A DNA stretch of 64,000 bases from Telmatactis stephensoni. Lineage: Eukaryota; Cnidaria; Anthozoa; Actiniaria; Isophelliidae. Position 1 is the stretch's first letter; every line of letters starts with the position of its first letter. A program made the position numbers and the translations under genes. The notes beneath the pieces were generated by a model. The model saw only the letters and a list, made by a program, of their open reading frames with translations, had not been told where the DNA came from and made no database searches. Of this stretch, positions 1 through 13,800 are shown in pieces. The DNA lies in NCBI GenBank assembly GCA_029948255.1, contig JALIZF010001733.1:223501-287500 (forward strand), read 5' to 3'.

Positions 1-91
1 ACGAGTCCTGCTTAACCCATATGTGCACCAACAGTAAGATAATTAATTGTGTGTGTTTTTTGTTTTGTATTTTTTTCTTTTTGATAAACAG

Positions 92-3000
92 ATTTGTACC
101 AACGCTGGAATTTGTCATTGCCATGAGGGATATGACCCAAAATCGGCTTGTGAAAAAGGTAATTATTCAGCATGCTATAGAGCTATTCGTACTATTGCAT
201 TCAACGGCATTTCTGTATATATATACTTTTGTTTATGAAATCTACCAATCTTTAAGATTGGTAGATTTCATAAACAAAAGTATATATATACAGAAATGCC
301 GTTGAATGCAATAGTACGAATAGCTCTAAATACTGTTATCTCGTTGGTTCTGATTTTGTTTTCTTCTTAAAAACAGCTCTAGTCGCTCGGGATGGTGGGT
401 TTAGCCAATGGTCTGAATGGTCCCTTTGTACCGCTGGTTGTAATGGTGGCAAACAAAGTCGACATCGATTCTGTAACAATCCCTTCCCAATGCATGGTGG
501 GAAAGATTGTCAAGGTGATAGAAAACAAGAACAAGACTGTAACACGAATCCTTGCCCAAGTAAGAAATTACAATCACTAGAATTTTTGAATGATTTTTTG
601 GAGTCCCATGATCTTAAGGTTTTCTACGAAACTGGTGTTGCCTTCTAATAATTTTCAAATTAGAAATGTGTATGCTTCATGTAGTACTACTCGTTGAAGC
701 ACTGATGCTCATTGTTTCTAACATCTTTCCCAGTACATTTCCGTTTATTAACTTTGAAATTGTTTTCAGAGGCGCATTCCTGTCGACATTTAAAGTCGAT
801 AACCAAGGCAAATCAAGATCTTCCAGATGGTATTTACGACATTTACCCTCATGGTTTATCAAAACCTGCCATTAAGGCCTTTTGTGATATGTCACGTGAT
901 GGAGGTGGATGGACGCTATTGGTTACTAGTCATACTAATAGCTGGACCAAAGACAATGTGCGGCTAAGAAACGCTGATTCGCCAAGTTTGAAGAGCGACT
1001 ACTCGATACTTAAATATGCTGATGATATCAAGAATCATTTGAATGTTATTGGCAGTAAGTTTGAGTATCGCCTGGAAGCTCAGACTCGTGGTACGTATTG
1101 TAGTTTATTTATAAATTCAAAGTATTTTATTTGGAAAACTGAAGAAATAAATATTTTGCTTGTTGTTTATATCTTTCCATCAGGTCGATGGGGAGGTGTA
1201 TGGGAAGCTGATCGATCGTACACATTCACAGCTACAACAAATGGACAAACTAACGTTCAGCTGATCAAAAAATTCGATGACTGGAATTACTCCGATAATG
1301 GAATCGAGAAACGAATGCCTTGGATCTCGGGGGCAAGGCTTACAACATCTCGAGATCCGAAAAAACGCTGGTGGGGAACTATTACAGGTAAATTTTACTT
1401 TTGAAGTGATTAAATTTTCGTTCATTTGGAATACATAAGGATAAAGCTTACAGGACAAATTATACTACGTTTGAGAATGTTCAATTTCTAACAGAAATTA
1501 TGAAATAAACATTGTAGAACGCGCGCTCTGATTGGCGTAAACACCGCAAAATACTTGTTTGCAAGAGAGAAAACAAGCATGGTTTTCAAAATGACGAAAG
1601 GCCAGATGACGATTTTGATGTTTTAGTTACATTTATTTTGCCATAAAATTTTAATAAACACAATTTGTTCCGCCATGTAGTATGGATTAATGTGCTATTA
1701 GCCGTATAGCGCTAAAAAATCACTGTTACTTTTCTAGTGGACTTTCACTTTATCAAAGTCAAACAACATATTGTTTTAAGCTTCATTATTTCATAAAGTG
1801 AATAACTTGGCGAAGCTTCATTGAAATCTTTGGAAGGATGTTTGCTCCAGGAGCGTGCCACTGGAGAATGTCCTGGCAGCAAATCGCTTCGTGGACCGAC
1901 CTTTAAACCCATGCTCGCCATGAAATTTTGCCTTTACATTAACACATACATGCTTTCTGCTGCTTGTGGTCGAGATCTCTCAGCGATATTCTTAAAAGTC
2001 AATCATTTACATACAGTCCCTTATTTCAGGCGATGAGATAAATTATCATCCTGCACCTTGGATTAATGCACGCTTAGCAGAAAGTCAACCAGAATATATC
2101 TGGTATTGGATGCGTGAAGGTCTATGGCAACTACCAAGATCTTGTATGGAAATCCAAATGAGAGGCCTCCAAACAACTCCACTAAATGGTATTAGATTAA
2201 AACTAAATTTTGTATAATACAAATGTCTTGAAGTTACAGTTTATGTTTGGTTTCTCAGATGGCGTATATACGATCAAACTGCCTGGTAAACAACCTGTCA
2301 AGACCTATTGTGATCTGACAAGTCGAGGAGGAGGATGGACATTGCTGGTCACAAGTAAAACCCATACAGGGTGGACAGCTCAGAACGTGAAATCCAGAAA
2401 TACTGATCAACCATCTTTGAACGCTGACTATTCGATTCTTGATGTCGCTGATGCCATCAAAGATTTTGATAAATCACAAGTGAGTATAGTAATTTTCATC
2501 CATTTTTTTCGGATGTATACTTTGCCCTTCTGACAGACTTTGGCAGGGCATTCCCAAGTATTAGGATAAGTATCATTGCCTCAATTTTATCTTTTTGTCC
2601 GTTCAGGATTTCTTCCAATATCGAATCGAGGCTGACGGTTTAAATAAATATGGTGGCATCTTTGATGCGCCACTGGATTACACGTTTACATCAACCTGCG
2701 ACAAACAGACAAACGTTCAAATGGTGGAAAGTTTTAACAATATCGATAAAAACGCCACTTTGGCTACCCGTATGCCCAGGCTTGGAATGTCCTCTGCCAA
2801 CTTTTTGAGCACTGGATCAACAGCTCGAGATGCTTCTGGTTCTATTGTCTACAATAATGGATCTCCTGATTCACCTTCGTATTTGCCATCATTGAAGCCA
2901 AATCCTGGTGTAGTTCGATACTGGATGAGGGAGGGAACAAGGTAATTAATATAATTGTCTTTATATTCTATTGTGGTTTACACAATAGGTGGATCTTTGT

Positions 3001-3432
3001 TTACAATTTTTGCTCATTAGCATAGGCATTTCTCTTTTCAACCAAATAAACACCAAATCACCTCTGAATATTGAAAAGGGCATGGCAAAACTAGCTTTCT
3101 TTGGAAATTTGAGCGTGCCACAAGCAATAGTTTTTGCGTGATGCAGTTTTAAAAACTCTAAATTTTACAGAGAATGTATGGGCTCATTAGCGCTTTTGCC
3201 ACCCAGAAATGTGAAAGCAAATTGGAAGCTGGATATCTCGCACAATATTGCATGCAAAGAGCTGAAAATTTCGTAGATTACTTATATTAAACAGCTCTTA
3301 AAGGTTTTGGACTCAGTTTGTAATCTTGTCGATTTTTAATTAACCGTATGCTAATGAAGCAGAATGTAAACACATGACGTCGTCAGCAAAGATCCTCCTA
3401 TTGCACATATTAAGCGGTCGAAAAGAAACTAT

Positions 3433-3478
<46 letters not shown>

Positions 3479-6400
3479 GGAAAGGAAATTTAAACAGTTA
3501 CATGGGCCGATCAGCTCTTTTGCCTCTATCCAAACCCTGACGTATTTTCAGTTCAATTTTCTTGGCTTAACGATTTCAGAAAAGAATTATTCATTATCAC
3601 CATATTGTTTCGATTTTGCATAACTAGTAAGCAGTGAACTGAAGTTTTGAAGGACACCACATTACGTCCTATGTAGACCTGTTTCATTTTGGAACCTTGT
3701 TTCCTCAGACGTTCCTGTTTCGATATCAAAGTTCATGGTGTCAGGAAATCACAGACGTACAAAGACGATTATTACATGATTCGTCTTCTCAATGACTTCA
3801 GTTATCTACCAGTATTCTGTGACATGGCGTCTGACCCCGGTGCGTTCACCTTGGTGGTTACCAGCCGCCATAATAGCTGGACAAGAGCACAAGTACCAGC
3901 AAGGTGAGCTTTTTCAGTCTAACTTGATTTAAAGATGGCATTTTCAATTTGGTGAAACAAACAGGGCAGAACGGCTAGCTCCTAAATGACTAATGCTATA
4001 AGAACTAAAGCTAAGTAACATTTATGAACCAATCGTTCCGGTCAACTAAATTGAAAATGCCCTTATTTAGGTTTTCCCCTTGGAGAGTCTGGGGCCGGCA
4101 ATATTTCACAACTAAAAGGCTCTATTGGCTTATTCTTTGTCTCAGGGGTGCTTTCCATTTGTCCAACAACAAAAAAACGGTTTGTAAAACCGAAACATCG
4201 ATGGTACAAATGGAACAGCTCAAACTGTTTTTCTAGGTTCGGACTGGAAAAGAGACGGTTCCATTTTGAATCCAACCGAAATGACCGTTTTTTAGCGGTG
4301 CTAAATGGATCGGACATTTCCAGCTGGTTTTTCCAACCGAAACGGCTGGACTACCTCGAAAGGTTGTCCTCTGTTTTCGGTTGGAAATTCCGGAAAAGTG
4401 ACTTTTCCATTTGGTTTCTAACCGATATTACCGGGTTTTTTTTGACAAATGGAAAGCACCCCAGTACTACCGTACGTAGCTCAGATATTTGTTGTTTTTA
4501 TTCACGCAGAAATATTTATCGACCTAGCCTGAACGATGACTACTCAATACTTAAATATGCTGATACCATTAAAAACCTGGGACACAACAGCACTTTCAAG
4601 TACAAACTGGATGCACATGAACGAGGGCACTGGGGAGGAGTTTGGAGTGCTCCTCATGAGTACAGGTAGTGTCCTTATTCCCATCGCTATTGTGTGAAAC
4701 TAAATTGAGAGGGAATAGGCTGACGGAAACTAGCGTCAATAGTGACCTTACGCAACCACGACGGCAACGTGGACGACGACGGCATAAAACAATGCATTTA
4801 ATTACAAAATACAATAAAAGCATGTGCAAATGTGTAGAACTGCAAAGATATCGACCGTACTCTTCAAAACTACAACGTGAAAAGTCCAGATTTCACGCTC
4901 TACCGAGAACGGCAACTTGTAGAAGTAAATCAGCTTATTTTTCGTTCGCACAGAAAACTGATTTTTCATTTTCATTTATTTCAAGATTCTAAGTCTGAAT
5001 GTCACATGAAAATGAACAAGCGAAAGAAATAGCGTTATCGATTGTTCTTTAATCTTTTTTGGCGTCCCGTCTTCACTGACGTCGCCGTTGTCGTTGCGTA
5101 AGGTCCCTAATACTCAGTAGCAAGTAAACTAGTTTAGGCTGCGTCCGTGTATAAGGTGGGGGTATAAAGATACAATATTCAATGACTGAACTGGGTAGAA
5201 ATCGGCAATAGCATACCGAGCCCAGACCTTCAGAGTAAAAGAATAAGCTATCGTTTTTCACAGATTTTCTATCATTCAGTTTGAGTACGAAGGTAGGATT
5301 TGACTAGACAAAGAGTTGGATTGATAGACGAGTAACGTAAGGTTCCAACTAGATAAAAAATCCTATGATCCAACTTGCCTAGCCTAATGTCGTGTTTCGA
5401 TTTGAATCAGTTTGACTGCGGCTCAATCTAAGTTAGTCGAAGCAATGCTAACTGATAATTTATGGTCATTGCTGAAATCGAACTCAACTGACCTACAATA
5501 ATGCCAAAATTATTGATACGATATTCATTTCAAACCTTGCGTGATTTCCATGTACTTCTAGGTGCCCCCCCCCCCCCCCCCTCACATCTATTAATCAATG
5601 TTGTGGTAGAATCCATGGCACGACACGCCATTTTCTTACCCAACACATCTTACTGGGTTACCTAGAAACTGCAACATTAGGTAGTGGTGTGGGGGACTGC
5701 AGAATCTAAATCTCAATCTAAATTTATTGATCTGCAAAGTTTATCACATCACTGCAGATATAGAAGACAAACCAAAAACGTGAGACGCACCAAAAATTCT
5801 GCCAAAGGTTATCGCACCAATTAATTTTGCGCCCTAAGACACGAAAGGTCAAAATAAAGATCCAAAATCTTTGTGTTGCCACAACTTCACGTTATAGCCG
5901 TTATCACAATATAGCATAAGAGATGGGCATTAATACTGACGGAAAAATGCCGTCTGATACACAAAATGAATTGATACACTTGGAGAAATTGAAAGATATT
6001 TTTATCATCATATTGTATCTTATTATTACTATTCAGCTTTATGGCAACCTCTCCTAGTCAAACGAAGGTGACTCTGCTGAAAAAGTTCGACAATTGGTCC
6101 TATTCATGGTGGAAAAGCTTAAATAACAGAATGCCATGGTTCAGCGCTAACGAGAAAACCAAAAAGGCTCTATTGACAACTTCATCTAGTACTACTTATT
6201 ATCCGTCGGGCTCGATTATTTGGGGTGATACACAATACAACCCTGCTTATTGGACTCGTTATGGTGGCATGACTAACCCAGGAGTTATATGGTATTGGGT
6301 TAACGAAGACGACTGTGATGCTGACAGGAAACCAGGTATAATTCCATGGAATACACCTTGTCTTTCAGTATAACATGGCCCGACGCTCCAATTCTAATCC

Positions 6401-8949
6401 AGAGTCAAAATAAAATAAAAACATCCTAATAATAAATTCTGTTACTACTGCTAGTCGATGGCGGTCTATCTGCGTGGGGTGCTTGGCAGAAATGCGATAA
6501 GCTATGTAAGAGTGGAGCCAAACAAAGACGTTCTAGGACCTGTACAAATCCTGCACCAAGATGTGGTGGTAGATCTTGTAATCCAAAAGAGAAAACCGTC
6601 GAAGAAAAAGATTGCTATTCATGTCCAGGTACGCCGTCTACTGCATGATCATACTAGGGTATAGTCGATAGGAACCTTGAAGCAAAAAGATGGCTATCTT
6701 ACATGGCGTACCCAGTCGCGCGCATCTCAGGGGTGTGCACTAAGAGGAATGCAATCAGTGGTTTAGCCACAGACTTTCCAGGGCTACTTGTGGTTAATAG
6801 ACGTTGTAATTTTGATGCACCTCTTTTCTTTTCCTTCCGGATTCAATGTCTTTACTTATTCACACTCGATGAAGCATACGTTTATTACCAGCATCTTTAC
6901 TTTCTTTTTCGTACGAAATTCAATATATTTTTGAAAACTACAAAACGAAAGGTTTTTAAGCAACATAAGAATGAATGAGTGATTTCTGTTACTTTTGCAT
7001 GGGTGTCACTTTGAAGAGGTTATCATTATGGAAATACTACTCTAACAATGGCAATGCAGCAACTTGCTATTAAGCATCTTCAATCTGTAAATTAAGTACT
7101 TTTACATCTTGAATTGACCAGATATTTTTGTCTGGCTTTTCCGAGAACCCTATATATTATCCTGAACGTTTTATGATTGTAATTGATAAACATCTTATGT
7201 TCAATTTTCAGAAAGTCCTATCAAAAGCTATGGTGGCTACTGTATTCAGCCAAAGAGCGGTGACTGTAATCCAGTTGAAAACACAAAGACTTGGAGCCAC
7301 GCTCTCATCTTTAAAACACCTGACTCAATTAGCGGCGCTAATTGTTCTGCCAATTACATGAACTTCCTTTTTGATGCCGATGGAATGATTTTCCACAACT
7401 GCAGCGGAAAGATTGTTTGTCCCGAAGGTAGATCTAAAACAACTTCAATAATCTAATCTGAAACAATAATATAGTAATCAATAACATTATCAATTGAACG
7501 ATAATATAAGGTAAAAGGCGTCCGAGTCAATTCCGAGCATGACGAAATTCGCTTTACTTATCTTTTTATTTGGGATAGGAGGTTTGACGATCTAATATTA
7601 CTTGTGAAAGAAGATAAAAACGATAGCTTCCTGTGCAGGTGTTTTTAATCTCGATACAACTCATTCCTCTCCCCCGACTCCTCTCCCCTCTCAGTAAATT
7701 CACTCTTCTCTCTTACTGGATCGAGACTTAACTTCCTGCTCGGGTAGCTATATACGAGTTCCTATATGCAAAGCAGGAAGCGAAGGTCCGCCCTAACCAC
7801 TTTATTTTGTTTTACTTGACTAATAATCCTACATGAAAATTAACTCTTGACTGATTTATGGTCAGTCGCGGAAATTGATGTGGCCTTAATCAGTGTCATT
7901 ACAAGTGGAAAGGATCAAACTTCGTGAAGTTATTCCTCGTCTTACTCATATAATTCACAATAATTTGTTGTTCTTTGCAATTTTGCTCATTTTCAGCTTA
8001 CAATGTCATTAACCTTTTTTTCCTCTTTTCACTGCTGAAAGGACATTCACTTTCAAATGGCAAAAAATTGTTGTTGATGGATAAATGTCCAAGGGATATA
8101 TCGATGTATCGAAGGTAAACACTGATCATTTTATTGTTGTTCTTGTTGTTGTTGCTGCTCTTGTTGTTGTTGTTATTGTTGTTGTTGATCTTCATGAAAA
8201 TATATATATATAAATTATATATCACTTACCAAGCAAACAGTTTCCAGGATTTCGTATAACCGCACAAAGTTTGCTAACATGCATGCATTATTAATCATTA
8301 TATTATTATACTTTCATTGCAGACTTCCATCGAAATCACTTCAAAATAAGCAAAATAATAAATGTGTTCATCCTAATGGTGGCTGGCCTGGAAATGACCG
8401 TTATCTCGTTTACTGGGGAGGTTGTAATGAGGGAAGACTTGCGCTGGACTTCTTTAAACTGCGTAAGACTGAATAAGAGTGTTTATTTATATAATTTTTT
8501 TTTCTTCCATGTTGTTTATCAGTAGATTTACTCTAAGACATTGATTACATTTGCGACAAGTATAAGCGCAAGCAACATGCGCAGACTCATTGTAGATTTT
8601 TATAGGCGGGAGAAAAGACAAGCACTGCAAATGACCAGCCAGTACATTACAGCTGAGTCTGCATATGTTGCTTATGCTTATGTCACTAGTGAAATGACAT
8701 TGCTAATGAGCAATACATCACTAATTCAGCATACCTTTCTTGCGCTTATGCTTCCGTTGCTAGTGTGAAGCAGGTTTACAGCGGCCCTAATACCTTATTA
8801 CGTAATAAAATCTAATTCGCTTTCAGCTCCACCATAATGGATACCAGCCGAATGGAATCACGCAAGAAGGAAAAGCCGGACACATTTTTAGACCTCTTGA
8901 GTTTATATATAGATGCATGATAGAGAATAGATGGGATAGTCGGCTATAA
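92..8949 (+). CDS. EGF / thrombospondin-1 / fibrinogen-like mosaic extracellular protein (5' partial, 3' end uncertain)
   Basis: Spliced exons at about 92-158, 377-559, 770-1090, 1184-1387, 2030-2188, 2259-2479, 2607-2941, 3709-3903, 4510-4665, 6037-6335, 6455-6628 and 7212-7427, with consistent phase at every junction. Exon 1 is EGF-like (ICTNAGICHCHEGYD), similar to the EGF module after ADAM cysteine-rich regions, but no protease is inside the window. Exon 2 is a TSP1 repeat (WSEWSLC, six Cys). Three fibrinogen-like domains follow: 770-2188 and 2259-2941 (each with GGGWTLLVTS, then MREG near the end) and 3709-6335, where the GGGW core is degenerate (DPGAFTLVVTS). A second TSP1 (6455-6628, WGAWQKC, seven Cys) and a lectin-like exon (7212-7427, GGYCIQPKSGDCNP) follow. 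The TSP1 and lectin-like exons are phase 1-1, as in exon shuffling. Exons 8323-8462 (KCVHPNGGWPGN) and 8827-8949 do not join in one frame. Probably a secreted or membrane adhesion/matrix protein; the function is inferred. Confidence 0.8.
178..328. repeat. Near-perfect hairpin in intron 1 (75-bp arms)
   Basis: Arms 178-252 and 254-328 are reverse complements around a single central base at 253, with no mismatch seen in 75 bp. It lies in the intron after the EGF exon. This is the form of a young foldback element or MITE. Confidence 0.9.
3433..3478. repeat. (AAC)n microsatellite
   Basis: About 15 tandem ACA/AAC units in the intron between the second and third fibrinogen-like domains. Confidence 0.95.
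4145..4463. mobile_element. MITE with GGTGCTTTCCATTTGTC terminal inverted repeats
   Basis: The left end reads GGGGTGCTTTCCATTTGTC and the right end GACAAATGGAAAGCACCCC, about 320 bp apart, inside an intron. CAG flanks both sides and may be a short target duplication. The interior has many AACCG/GGTT motifs. A diverged relative may lie near 62430-62660, ending GGTAAGCACCCCAG. An open frame across the element and the next exon is accidental. Confidence 0.75.
4666..6036. other. Long intron inside the third fibrinogen-like domain
   Basis: It separates exon 4510-4665 from exon 6037-6335 and is 1.4 kb, the longest intron of this gene up to the second TSP1. It holds an 18-base C homopolymer near 5564-5582. 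No coding sequence was recognised. Confidence 0.6.
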
Positions 8950-8989
8950 TAAAACTGTTGAAAACCAATTTAAATGTTTGATTGTATGT

Positions 8990-9125
8990 ATTTTAGTAAT
9001 TGCTTGGCTGCAGGTAACGTCACGGCGCAGCCATCTTGGATGAAAGTCAACACAAATATTTACGATAGACCATTGTGACGTGTCATACCTAAACGACCAT
9101 GATGATCCTCTGAAATTTTTTTTCA
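8990..9125 (-). repeat. Dispersed repeat copy with CAGCCATCTTGGATGAA core
   Basis: Contains AACGTCACGGCGCAGCCATC, the reverse of a core found at 37865-38035 (ATCCAAGATGGCTGCCGTGA), also at 44775-44885 and 48545-48700, and partly at 32285-32400. It lies just past the 3' end of the mosaic gene. Confidence 0.6.
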
Positions 9126-9574
9126 TAGTCAAAAGTTAAATCTCCTTTAAGAACACCTTGACAGTAGTGAAAACATAACAAGGAAGCTCAGTACCGGAAA
9201 GGATCTGGAGGTGTAGGAATGAAACTTCATAAGGGTAGGGCTTATTCATGGTTCCGACTCCCCTTAGTTACCGTTGCTATGTCCTACAAGCTCAACGAAT
9301 AAATTAAATTATCTCAGAATTTAAAACTCTGGTCGCTGAAAATTAAAGGAAATTGCCTCGTAATCCTTGTAGTACTCTGTAAAACATACAGATCATCAGT
9401 AATTTATTAGTTCATCTCGAAGAAATAAACCGACTTTTTGGGTTAAATATTTTTATTTTATATTTCTATTTTGATTACAGCTATAGTCATATTTCTGTTT
9501 TGGTTACAGCATTAACCGATTCGGGTGGTTTTCCAATATATTTTGACGAAATATTTCTTTCACGTGACAGATAT

Positions 9575-10693
9575 GCATTAAGGTGGCCCGCGGGTATGTA
9601 TTGTGAGGGAGTCTCAATTTTTTAGGTCAAATTCAGTTGAGCGGGTAAAAAGCAACCGATTTCTGAAATTGTCGGTACGCAAAATACGACATCTTTCTCT
9701 TTTAAAACGGTGTAACTTTTAAGGCAAATAAAGTAAAAGTTTAGGAGATATAGTCGATATTCTAAAACCTTTTATGAAAATTAGCATTACGTAAATAGAG
9801 GAGAAATTTTGTTCTTATTTCTGAAACTGTCTTCTAGCAATTCAGAGCGGTTTCTGTGAGCGAGCCGTAGAACAAAATATTCTGGATAGAAATTGTATGT
9901 TGTACAGTTGTTTGTTAAATTTTACCTTCAAAACATTAGTCCCTTGTATTTACCTCAACTCTTTTAACAATACAGAAATATTTCTAGAAATACTACTGCC
10001 GTTAGAAAGCTTTAGGATATCTACACCTTTGATAAGTCGGAATCGAAAAGAACGAAAACTTCTATGAAAAGTTATAAACGACTGAAGAACGGCATGTTAT
10101 AGTCGGTATTTCAGAAATGCCAAGAAATTGAACTATATTCGAATCATGAAATAGCTACTGATTTGTTTTAATACATATTGAAGGAGGGTCAATTCTAATA
10201 ATTTTGCAAACGGTCTTTACTATTTTAAAATTTGGAGATGCAGGTTCGAAAATTTCTTGGTAAAATTGGTTCAGTCGCTTTCTGTGAACGCTTTGGAAAA
10301 TCTTCGCAACCTACATCACTAAAATACATAAACCGTTTGCAAAATGATACGAATTGACCCTCCTTCGAAATGTATTAAAACAAATCAGTAGCTAGAGTTA
10401 TTTCATAATTCGAAATAAAGTTCGATTTCTTTTCAGAAATAAGAACAAAATTTTTCCATTATTTACGGAGTTATGCCAATTTTCATAAAAAGCCTGGTTT
10501 TAGAATATCAACTATATCTCCTAATTAAACTTTCTCTTTATTTGCCTTAAAAGTTACACCATTTTAAAAAAGAAAGATGTCTCATTTTGCGAACAAAAAA
10601 TTTTAGAAATCGGTTGCTATTTATACCCGCTCAAAATTTGACCTACAAAGTTGAGCCTTCCCCGCAATAAACACCCGCGGACCAACTTAATGC
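9575..10693. mobile_element. 1.1-kb foldback element with long inverted arms
   Basis: The left terminus GCATTAAGGTGGCCCGCGGG pairs with the right terminus CCGCGGACCAACTTAATGC. The arms extend about 250 bp inward (9575-9830 against 10432-10693) with moderate divergence. An inner pair (around 10141-10215 and 10330-10420, sharing GGAGGGTCAATTCTAAT / AGAATTGACC-like sequence) forms a second stem level. No transposase reading frame was seen, so it is non-autonomous. Confidence 0.8.
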
Positions 10694-10849
10694 GTGTTTA
10701 TTATGTGTTGATGATAATATGTAGTTGAATGGAGATGGAGGATATTGAAAAACAACTGGTCCCAGAAAATCAAGAAAAAGTTTTTTATTCCATGATACAT
10801 ACACAGTCACGTGAGAAAAACCGGCCACCTTAGCGAAATTATCGCATGT

Positions 10850-13800
10850 TTAAGCAATTGTTACTTCATCCCTGTCGCTGAACATGAAGCCAACGAACTG
10901 AGTATAAGAAATACCCCAATTAGCCGTCCTTGGATCGGTGATGAGGTTTCCACCATTGTCCAATGCTGTGGCCTGTGTTTGTCCAGGTTTATGAGACCAG
11001 TATCCAGTTTGATCTAATCGATACCAGTGATAATCAACACCTAAAAACAGAAATAATGTTCAATCGTGATAAGTTTATTATGTGGCACAATTCAAACTAA
11101 TTCCGGTGAAGTCGCGCTCTGATTTGCTAAGGCCTTTCAAAGTCCGTCGATTATTTTCCCGTAATCCACCGATCCTGATTACAGGATTCAAAAGCAATGA
11201 AACATCCAAAATTACCTCGAAAGTATTTTGAGTCCAAAACTAGCTACCAGCATTTTAAGTGAAGCTGTAAGCGATAATATAATCTTCGACACAAAAAAAA
11301 CTTGAAAAATCACTCATAAAATTATCTCAAATACCTTGAAAGTCAGCTTTTGAAAGTCAGTTTGTCTTTTGTTTGAAAAAGGTCGTTCCAGTGTAGATGA
11401 CAAAGAGAGAGGCGAAAAGATGCGTTATTCCCTTTGTGTTCTTTTGTTGATATTTAACCATCACACTTAAACTAAGGGGTGTTTACACGTTACTTAATAG
11501 ATAATCACTTCGGCACGCAGCATTCGTGGGTATAATGCAGGCAGCTGAGGGCGCATTATACCCACGAATGCTGTGTGCCGAAGTGATTATCTTTTATAAT
11601 TACTGGTCAACTTCATAACCACCAAAATCACCAAAATTGTTTAAATTGAAGTATTTATTTATTTTTAAAAGTTGAAGTATTGTTTGAGCATGCGTAGTTC
11701 TGCTGATTTTGTATCCCACACGTTTTGATACCCGTGTTTGTCATAACAAAGAAAGGCTACAGTACGTACTTAAATTCTGAATGGGGAGCTGGATTTTGAA
11801 AAGACTCTGAAAAGTACTGTGACTGCTAGCTTAGTAGTTACATTTCTTTATCATCCATTTTGTAAGCAAAACACGCTGCATTATTATTAATAATGCTGTG
11901 GGATCACAGAATCACACAGCATTATTATTAAAAATAATGCCGTCTGCTAGATTAGACAGACGGCATTATTTGCAATAATGCAGCTGCTCTATGCTTTTTC
12001 TCTCTGCATTCGTTGGTATAATGCAGAGTGAAAACAATGAGTTTTGGTAAGAACAGTAATTATTAGGACCATCATCCTAGCAGGCGAATCGTCCTACCTG
12101 CTATACATTTACTGCATTCTGTTTACATGGAAATTTGTGTCTTCACTTCGGGTGCTAGGATGATCCTACTAAACAGAATGCAGTAAATGTATAGCAGGTA
12201 GGATGATTCGTCTGCTAGGACGATCCTAGTGCTAGGATGATCCTAGTGTCATGTAAATACCCCCTAAATCTAAAAAAAAACAAAACATTTATTTTAACCC
12301 AGGATTTATATCAATTGCCAATTCAATTTTAGATTTAATCCAGAGTTAAAGCTAATATTATCGAACAATCGGGGCGGCCCCTCAAACAACCGGGGCAAGG
12401 ACTCAATCTCTCAATATTCCAATATTAATATATATTTTTTATATTGGTCTAAGGCAACACTAACGAAACAACAACAGTCTTAAACAAAAAGCGAAGATAA
12501 GTAGAAATAAATCAACCTGAGATCAAACGAATCTTAGAGAATTACGTTTTGGTCGTTCCACCGCGACAAAGTTTAATTATTAATTTTTTTTTCTTACATA
12601 AAAATTGACCCATCCTTTCCAAAAAGAACTAATATTGAGAGAGATCGAACAAACAAAATCGCGAATCTCTCGGGTTTCTGCAACATTTTCAACATTTACT
12701 GACTAGTATGTTTTTAATTAATGTCTTTCCAATTCCCAGGATACATGAGAAATCACTGAAAATGTATACAAATCAACATTTATTTAGATCATCCAAGCAC
12801 TTCATCGATAACTGAGTTTCGACTTGTCCGGCGTACGTACCGATATTATCTATGAATCACGGGATGGGTCTATAAGGCTTCTCTTACTGCGTGATCAAGG
12901 GCCACTTTTTTGAAAGGACAAACTTTGCTTGGGTTCGGTTACTCATCACGTGTCTTATTTTGTAGCTGTCACGCGACATCATTCACGCTTCACGTCACGA
13001 AGGGAAGTAAGGGGTGGGGTACCAGTCACGCACTACACAAAACATTTTGGTGAGATCAGAGTTCTCTTTTGAAATGGCAAACGTTTTGTCGTTTTGATCA
13101 CACATCACGCATATTAATTTTAAAGCAGTCACGCGTCAGCAGAAGCCCTTTGGCATCCCGTTACTAATGAACTCACCTGGACCAACAACCAGGGCCACGA
13201 GATGCTTTTTCCCGTTCGGAGCAGGGATATGCATTCCCATTGCGCCAACTGGAGGAGGATTATCCCAATTTTCCAAATGGTCGTTGATGGCGGAATTTCT
13301 GATAATTTCGCCATATACTGCGAAAAACTTATTGCCACTCCCTCGTCCTGGTTGAGCAAAGGTAAATGTTGGTTTATTATTGGCATAGTTGTAGCAATTG
13401 TTGTTCACTTGTGTGATACCATTGTCATTCCAAGACGGGAAATTGAACTCGGGTGCTGAGCGTTTTCGTCTCTGCCCGGCCGGTCGTTTTTTTCCGGTGG
13501 CCGGTTGTTCGGGCGTTTGTTCTATTTTTTTGTTGCATTTGTTTTAAAGGTTGTTCTGGCGTGAGTGTAGCGGTAATTTTTCCTGGGGTGATTTCCTCTT
13601 TGAAAACGCGGTTTAGAAATACTTGTATCTTCTTCTGTTGTAACCATTCTGACAGAAGAAATATACAAAGTATTAATTTCCAAACAATTAAACAATAGCC
13701 AAAACAGTGGAATTCCTTTCCTTCCTCCCTCCCTATATCCCTGGTTGAAACACCACCACTACCACTAACACTGACAATAACGAACAAAACAAACAAACAA

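Noticed and set aside
4148..4669. A 173-codon frame read as one gene
   Set aside because: Its first two thirds are a MITE; only the last part (4510-4665) is an exon of the mosaic gene.
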